A stretch of 64,000 bases of DNA from Caproicibacter sp047833665 (GTDB taxonomy: Bacteria > Bacillota > Clostridia > Oscillospirales > Acutalibacteraceae), in NCBI GenBank assembly GCA_047833665.1, contig CP181261.1:992001-1056000 (forward strand), given 5' to 3'. This document shows, piece by piece, positions 60,504 through 64,000 of this stretch. Within the stretch, counting starts at the first letter, position 1. The number at the start of each line of letters is the position of its first letter. Made by a program: the position numbers and the translations under genes. The notes under the pieces are model-generated. The model worked only from the letters and a program-made list of their open reading frames with translations. It searched no databases and was not told where the DNA came from.

Positions 60504-61034
60504 ATGGTAATCCTCGGAATCGACCCCGGATACGCGATTGTGGGCTACGGGCTGATTCGAGCGCAGGGCGGCAGATTTGTGCCGCTGGAACACGGTGCCA
60601 TAGAAACCCGCGCCGGAGAAGACTTTTGCGTAAGGCTCGAAAAAATCTACAACGGTGTGCGGGCGGTGGCAGCAAAATGGCATCCGAATGCGGTGTCCAT
60701 AGAAAAGCTTTATTTTCAAAATAACCAGAAAACCGCCATCGGCGTAGCAGAAGCGCGCGGCGTTATCCTGCTGGCAGCACACCAGTCAGGCGCACGTGTT
60801 TACGAATACACACCCCTGCAGGTAAAACTTGCGGTGACCGGGTACGGGCAGGCAAAAAAGCCCCAAGTGATGGAAATGACGCGCCGCCTTCTCTGCTTAA
60901 AGGAAGTGCCAAAACCGGATGATACCGCCGATGCACTTGCTATGGCGGTGTGCCACGGTCAGGCGGCCGGTTCGGCAACAAGGCGGGCCATGTTTTCGGG
61001 CGGGATACTGCTCCGAAACCGAAACCGCAGATGA
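60504..61034 (+). CDS. ruvC: Holliday junction resolvase RuvC
   Basis: A 176-residue endonuclease that cuts Holliday junctions. Catalytic acidic residues are Asp7 (GIDPG), Glu in SIEKLYFQNN, and Asp in PDDTADALA. GGAAGGATG lies before the ATG. It heads ruvC-ruvA-ruvB, with a conserved order common in bacteria. Confidence 0.95.
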   Translation: MVILGIDPGYAIVGYGLIRAQGGRFVPLEHGAIETRAGEDFCVRLEKIYNGVRAVAAKWHPNAVSIEKLYFQNNQKTAIGVAEARGVILLAAHQSGARVYEYTPLQVKLAVTGYGQAKKPQVMEMTRRLLCLKEVPKPDDTADALAMAVCHGQAAGSATRRAMFSGGILLRNRNRR

Positions 61035-61044
61035 CGGAGGAATC

Positions 61045-61659
61045 ATGATTTACAGTGTGAATGGAATTCTGAGTCATATGGAACCCGGAATTGCTGTGAT
61101 TGAGTGCGGCGGCGTTGGGTTCAAGTGCTTTACATCGCTGAATACCCAGCGTGCTCTGCCGCAAATTGGTGAGCAGGCGCGGCTGTTTACAGTACTTAAT
61201 GTTCGGGAAGACGCACTCGATTTGTATGGTTTTGCCACCCGGACGGAGCTAAGCTGTTTTAAAATGTTAACCGGTGTTTCCGGCGTTGGGCCGAAAGTGG
61301 GCCTTGCCATTTTGTCGGAATTGACGCCGGAACAGGTCGCTGCCGCTGTTGCAACGGGGGACAGCAAAACATTAACCCGCGCAAGCGGCGTTGGCCCGAA
61401 ATTGGCGCAGCGCATTTGTTTGGAATTAAAAGACCGGGTGAGAGACCTCGGCGGAACAGCACCTGCGGCAGCAGCGCCGCCGGCGGGCGTTCCGTCTGCG
61501 GCTTCCCATGCCGCGGCGGCGGTGGAGGCACTGTCCGTTTTGGGTTATTCGCCTTCGGAGGCGGCGGCAGTGGTTGCCCAATTTGACAGCTCTTTGCCGG
61601 TGGAGGAATTGATTCGCCTTTCGCTTCGTACAATTGACACCGGCAAGCAGGGGGGCTGA
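61045..61659 (+). CDS. ruvA: Holliday junction branch migration protein RuvA
   Basis: A 204-residue protein: OB domain (1-62), two helix-hairpin-helix motifs (TGVSGVGPKVGLAIL and RASGVGPKLAQRICLEL), an Ala/Pro-rich linker and the C-terminal RuvB-binding domain (AAVEALSVLGYSPSEA). The ATG at 61045 follows ACGGAGGAA; the longer frame from 60919 lies inside ruvC. Confidence 0.95.
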   Translation: MIYSVNGILSHMEPGIAVIECGGVGFKCFTSLNTQRALPQIGEQARLFTVLNVREDALDLYGFATRTELSCFKMLTGVSGVGPKVGLAILSELTPEQVAAAVATGDSKTLTRASGVGPKLAQRICLELKDRVRDLGGTAPAAAAPPAGVPSAASHAAAAVEALSVLGYSPSEAAAVVAQFDSSLPVEELIRLSLRTIDTGKQGG

Positions 61660-61674
61660 CGGGGAGGCTGAGAC

Positions 61675-62745
61675 ATGGAACACATTTACGAGCAAAACAG
61701 CGCAAGTGAGTACGATTTTGAAAACCGAGTAGTTGCCCCGGAATATGAGCCGGAGGACGCGGAGGTTGAAAATCCACTGCGCCCGAGGAGTTTTTCGGAA
61801 TACATCGGGCAAGAAAAGGTCAAAGAAAACCTCTCTATTTTCATAGAAGCGGCAAAGCAGCGCAAAGAAAGTCTGGACCATGTGCTGCTTTACGGCCCGC
61901 CGGGCCTCGGCAAAACGACACTGGCCGGTATTATTGCGAATGAGCTCGGCGTCAATTTGCGCATTACATCGGGTCCGGCGATTGAAAAACCCGGGGATTT
62001 AGCGGCAATTCTGACCAACTTAAATCCCGGCGACGTGCTGTTTATTGATGAGGTACACCGCCTTTCCCGCAGTGTGGAGGAAATTCTGTACCCTGCAATG
62101 GAAGACTTTGCGCTGGATATCATTACCGGAAAAGGGCAGATGGCGGCATCGTACCATCTTCCGCTGCCGAAATTTACATTGGTGGGCGCGACAACGCGCG
62201 CCGGACAGCTCAGTGCCCCGCTGCGAGACCGTTTTGGTGTTGTTCTGCGGCTGGAACTGTATTCTCCGCAAGAACTTGCGCGGATTGTGACGCGCAGTGC
62301 CAAAATTTTAGGGATTCCGATTGAAGCGGACGGCGCTTTGGAAATTGCCTCGCGCTCACGGGGAACACCCCGTATTGCAAACCGCCTGTTAAAGCGAGTT
62401 CGCGACTTTGCTCAGGTGATTTCCGGCGGAGTTATTACGCAGGAATCCGCGCGAATTGCTCTGGACCGGCTGGAAGTTGACGAAATCGGTCTGGATGCAA
62501 ACGACCGCCGACTGCTTCGTGCACTTATCCAGTTTTATAACGGAGGCCCCGTTGGACTGGAAACACTTGCAGCCGCAATTGGGGAAGAGGCTGTCACCAT
62601 TGAAGATGTATATGAACCTTATTTGATGCAAATTGGGTTTTTAAACCGTACACCGCGCGGCCGCTGTGCAACTCCGGCAGCTTATGAGCATTTGGGGCTT
62701 GATTGGAACGGCCGCGAAGATTTAGGGCAGCAAAAATTGTTTTAG
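61675..62745 (+). CDS. ruvB: Holliday junction branch migration ATPase RuvB
   Basis: A 356-residue AAA+ motor. LRPRSFSEYIGQEKVKENL, Walker A GPPGLGKTTLA, Walker B DVLFIDEVHRL, sensor 1 GATTRAGQLSAPLRDRFG with the arginine finger and the winged-helix C-terminus (GFLNRTPRGRCATPAA) are intact. The first 30 residues are a longer acidic tail than usual. It starts 15 bases after ruvA. Confidence 0.96.
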   Translation: MEHIYEQNSASEYDFENRVVAPEYEPEDAEVENPLRPRSFSEYIGQEKVKENLSIFIEAAKQRKESLDHVLLYGPPGLGKTTLAGIIANELGVNLRITSGPAIEKPGDLAAILTNLNPGDVLFIDEVHRLSRSVEEILYPAMEDFALDIITGKGQMAASYHLPLPKFTLVGATTRAGQLSAPLRDRFGVVLRLELYSPQELARIVTRSAKILGIPIEADGALEIASRSRGTPRIANRLLKRVRDFAQVISGGVITQESARIALDRLEVDEIGLDANDRRLLRALIQFYNGGPVGLETLAAAIGEEAVTIEDVYEPYLMQIGFLNRTPRGRCATPAAYEHLGLDWNGREDLGQQKLF

Positions 62746-62820
62746 TATTTTAGTTGATGAGAGACGAGTTTGCCATATGAACATATAAATATGGTAAACC
62801 GATAACATAGGAGAGATTTT

Positions 62821-64000
62821 ATGGGCAGATTATTTGGAACCGACGGGGTCCGCGGTATTGCAAACAAAGAATTAACATGCGAACTCGCCATGAGCATTGG
62901 CAGAGCGGCTGCCATGGTACTGACCGACAGTACCCACCGCCACCCCAAAATATTGATTGGTAAAGATACACGCCTTTCCTCCGATATGCTGGAGGCTGCC
63001 ATGACGGCAGGGCTTTGCAGTGTGGGCGCTAATGTTGTGCGGCTGGGTGTTGTTCCAACTCCGGCGGTTGCGTTTTTGGTGGGAAAATATAAGGCGGATG
63101 CCGGCGTTATGCTGACGGCGTCCCACAATCCATGTGAATTTAACGGAATTAAGATATTCAGCGGCGACGGATATAAACTGCCGGATGCGCTGGAGGAGCA
63201 GATTGAGTCGATTGTCTTGGACCATACCCAAGAACCTGTTTGCCCAATCGGCGGTGCAATCGGCAGTGTGACGGATGCACCGAATACCGTACGTGATTAT
63301 GTTGACCATGTTAAAAGCACCGTGCCGTTTGCACTGACGGGCATGAGGATTGCCATAGACTGTGCCAACGGCTCTGCAAGCCGCACGGCGGAACTGCTGT
63401 TTTCGGAACTGGGAGCCGAATGTCATATGCTTGCGGACCATCCAAATGGAATCAATGTCAATGACGCGTGTGGTTCCACACATATTGAAAACCTTATGCG
63501 CTATGTCGGCGAAAATCATCTGGATGCGGGCGTTGCGTTTGACGGGGACGCGGACCGATGCTTGGCTGTGGATGAAAACGGCCGCTTGGTAGACGGCGAT
63601 TTTCTTATGGCAATTTGCGCCGCAGACCTCAAATCACGCGGCAAGCTGGCGAAAAATACCGTAGTGGGAACGATTATGACGAATATGGGCTTTAACCGTT
63701 TCTGCGAGGACGACGGCATCAAATTTGAGGCAACTAAAGTCGGAGACCGGTATGTTCTGGAAAAAATGCTGCTGGAAGGCTACAATTTTGGAGGAGAGCA
63801 GAGCGGACACATTATTTTTCATGACTTTGCAACAACCGGTGACGGTCAGCTGACAGCTGCGCAGCTTCTCAGCATTTTAAAACGGAGAGAAGCAAAGCTT
63901 TCCAGCCTTGCGACCATTATGACACGCTATCCTCAGGTACTTGTCAATGTTGAGGTCAATCAGAATGGAAAACTTCATTTTTACACCGACCCGCAGGTCA
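62821..64000 (+). CDS. glmM: Phosphoglucosamine mutase (C-terminus outside window)
   Basis: 393 codons to the window edge of a normally about 450-residue enzyme. It converts glucosamine-6-phosphate to glucosamine-1-phosphate for peptidoglycan. GRLFGTDGVRGIAN begins the protein; the phosphoserine is Ser101 in TASHNP; the metal site is DGDADR and the sugar site GGEQSGH. The ATG follows AGGAGAG. Confidence 0.96.
   Translation, partial: MGRLFGTDGVRGIANKELTCELAMSIGRAAAMVLTDSTHRHPKILIGKDTRLSSDMLEAAMTAGLCSVGANVVRLGVVPTPAVAFLVGKYKADAGVMLTASHNPCEFNGIKIFSGDGYKLPDALEEQIESIVLDHTQEPVCPIGGAIGSVTDAPNTVRDYVDHVKSTVPFALTGMRIAIDCANGSASRTAELLFSELGAECHMLADHPNGINVNDACGSTHIENLMRYVGENHLDAGVAFDGDADRCLAVDENGRLVDGDFLMAICAADLKSRGKLAKNTVVGTIMTNMGFNRFCEDDGIKFEATKVGDRYVLEKMLLEGYNFGGEQSGHIIFHDFATTGDGQLTAAQLLSILKRREAKLSSLATIMTRYPQVLVNVEVNQNGKLHFYTDPQV

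Overview
The window looks like a chromosomal segment of an endospore-forming, anaerobic, low-to-mid GC Firmicute, most likely a clostridium of the Oscillospiraceae/Ruminococcaceae type. Evidence is the spore genes (spmA, spmB, a spoIIQ-like M23 protein, a SleL-like LysM/GH18 enzyme), the oxygen-sensitive class III ribonucleotide reductase, a GH94 cellobiose phosphorylase, AGGAGG-type ribosome binding sites, and strong sigma-A promoters. No rRNA, intact tRNA or CRISPR array was seen. The taxon is inferred from gene content, not from a marker gene.

Layout. 1-3450: LacI-family regulator (cut by the window edge) divergent from a cellobiose phosphorylase, with LacI-type operators between them. 3580-7478: small membrane protein, msrA, yitT, a PerR-like Fur protein, a tRNA-like element that leads into a zinc-ribbon gene, and dcd. 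7644-13567: nrdG/nrdD behind an NrdR-type double operator, and a znuACB-zur operon behind a Zur-type palindrome. 13705-17308: DUF378 protein, coaX, spmB/spmA, an AbrB-like regulator and an HD-domain protein, followed by an ISL3 element with an 8-bp target duplication. 18821-28005: surface polysaccharide region with a DegT aminotransferase and the five enzymes expected for UDP-ManNAc3NAcA synthesis, plus a glycosyltransferase. 28064-35492: spore-cortex-type hydrolase, an alcohol dehydrogenase broken by an IS, AI-2E-type membrane protein, two very small genes, DUF3842 and asparaginase. 35661-38250: an RsiV/DUF3298-like gene broken by a decayed IS256 element. 38406-45463: complete glycine cleavage operon (gcvT-H-PA-PB, lplA, lpdA) under a tandem glycine riboswitch. 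45549-51088: operon for D-amino acid transaminase, the two halves of D-glutamate cyclase (DUF4392 and DUF1445) and 5-oxoprolinase PxpABC, behind a leader with mutually exclusive terminator/antiterminator hairpins. 52298-59253: diguanylate cyclase, Usp-like protein, SpoIIQ-like peptidase, ferredoxin, lexA, cyclase-family hydrolase, mtnN and a two-domain PPK2. 60504-64000: ruvC-ruvA-ruvB and the start of glmM.

Four copies of one IS481-type element (about 1,063 bp, IS1202-like) share one orientation and each sits in a 26-27 bp direct duplication. They fall into two sequence variants (copies 1 and 3; copies 2 and 4). Copies 1, 3 and 4 lie between divergently oriented genes, a few bases from candidate -35 boxes; copy 2 disrupts the dehydrogenase.

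The observations I rate highest are the D-glutamate cyclase/5-oxoprolinase operon with its leader RNA, the tRNA-like element that lacks exactly the space of an anticodon in front of a zinc-ribbon gene, and the long-duplication IS family with its promoter-gap insertion sites. All functional calls come from reading motifs; no database search was run.
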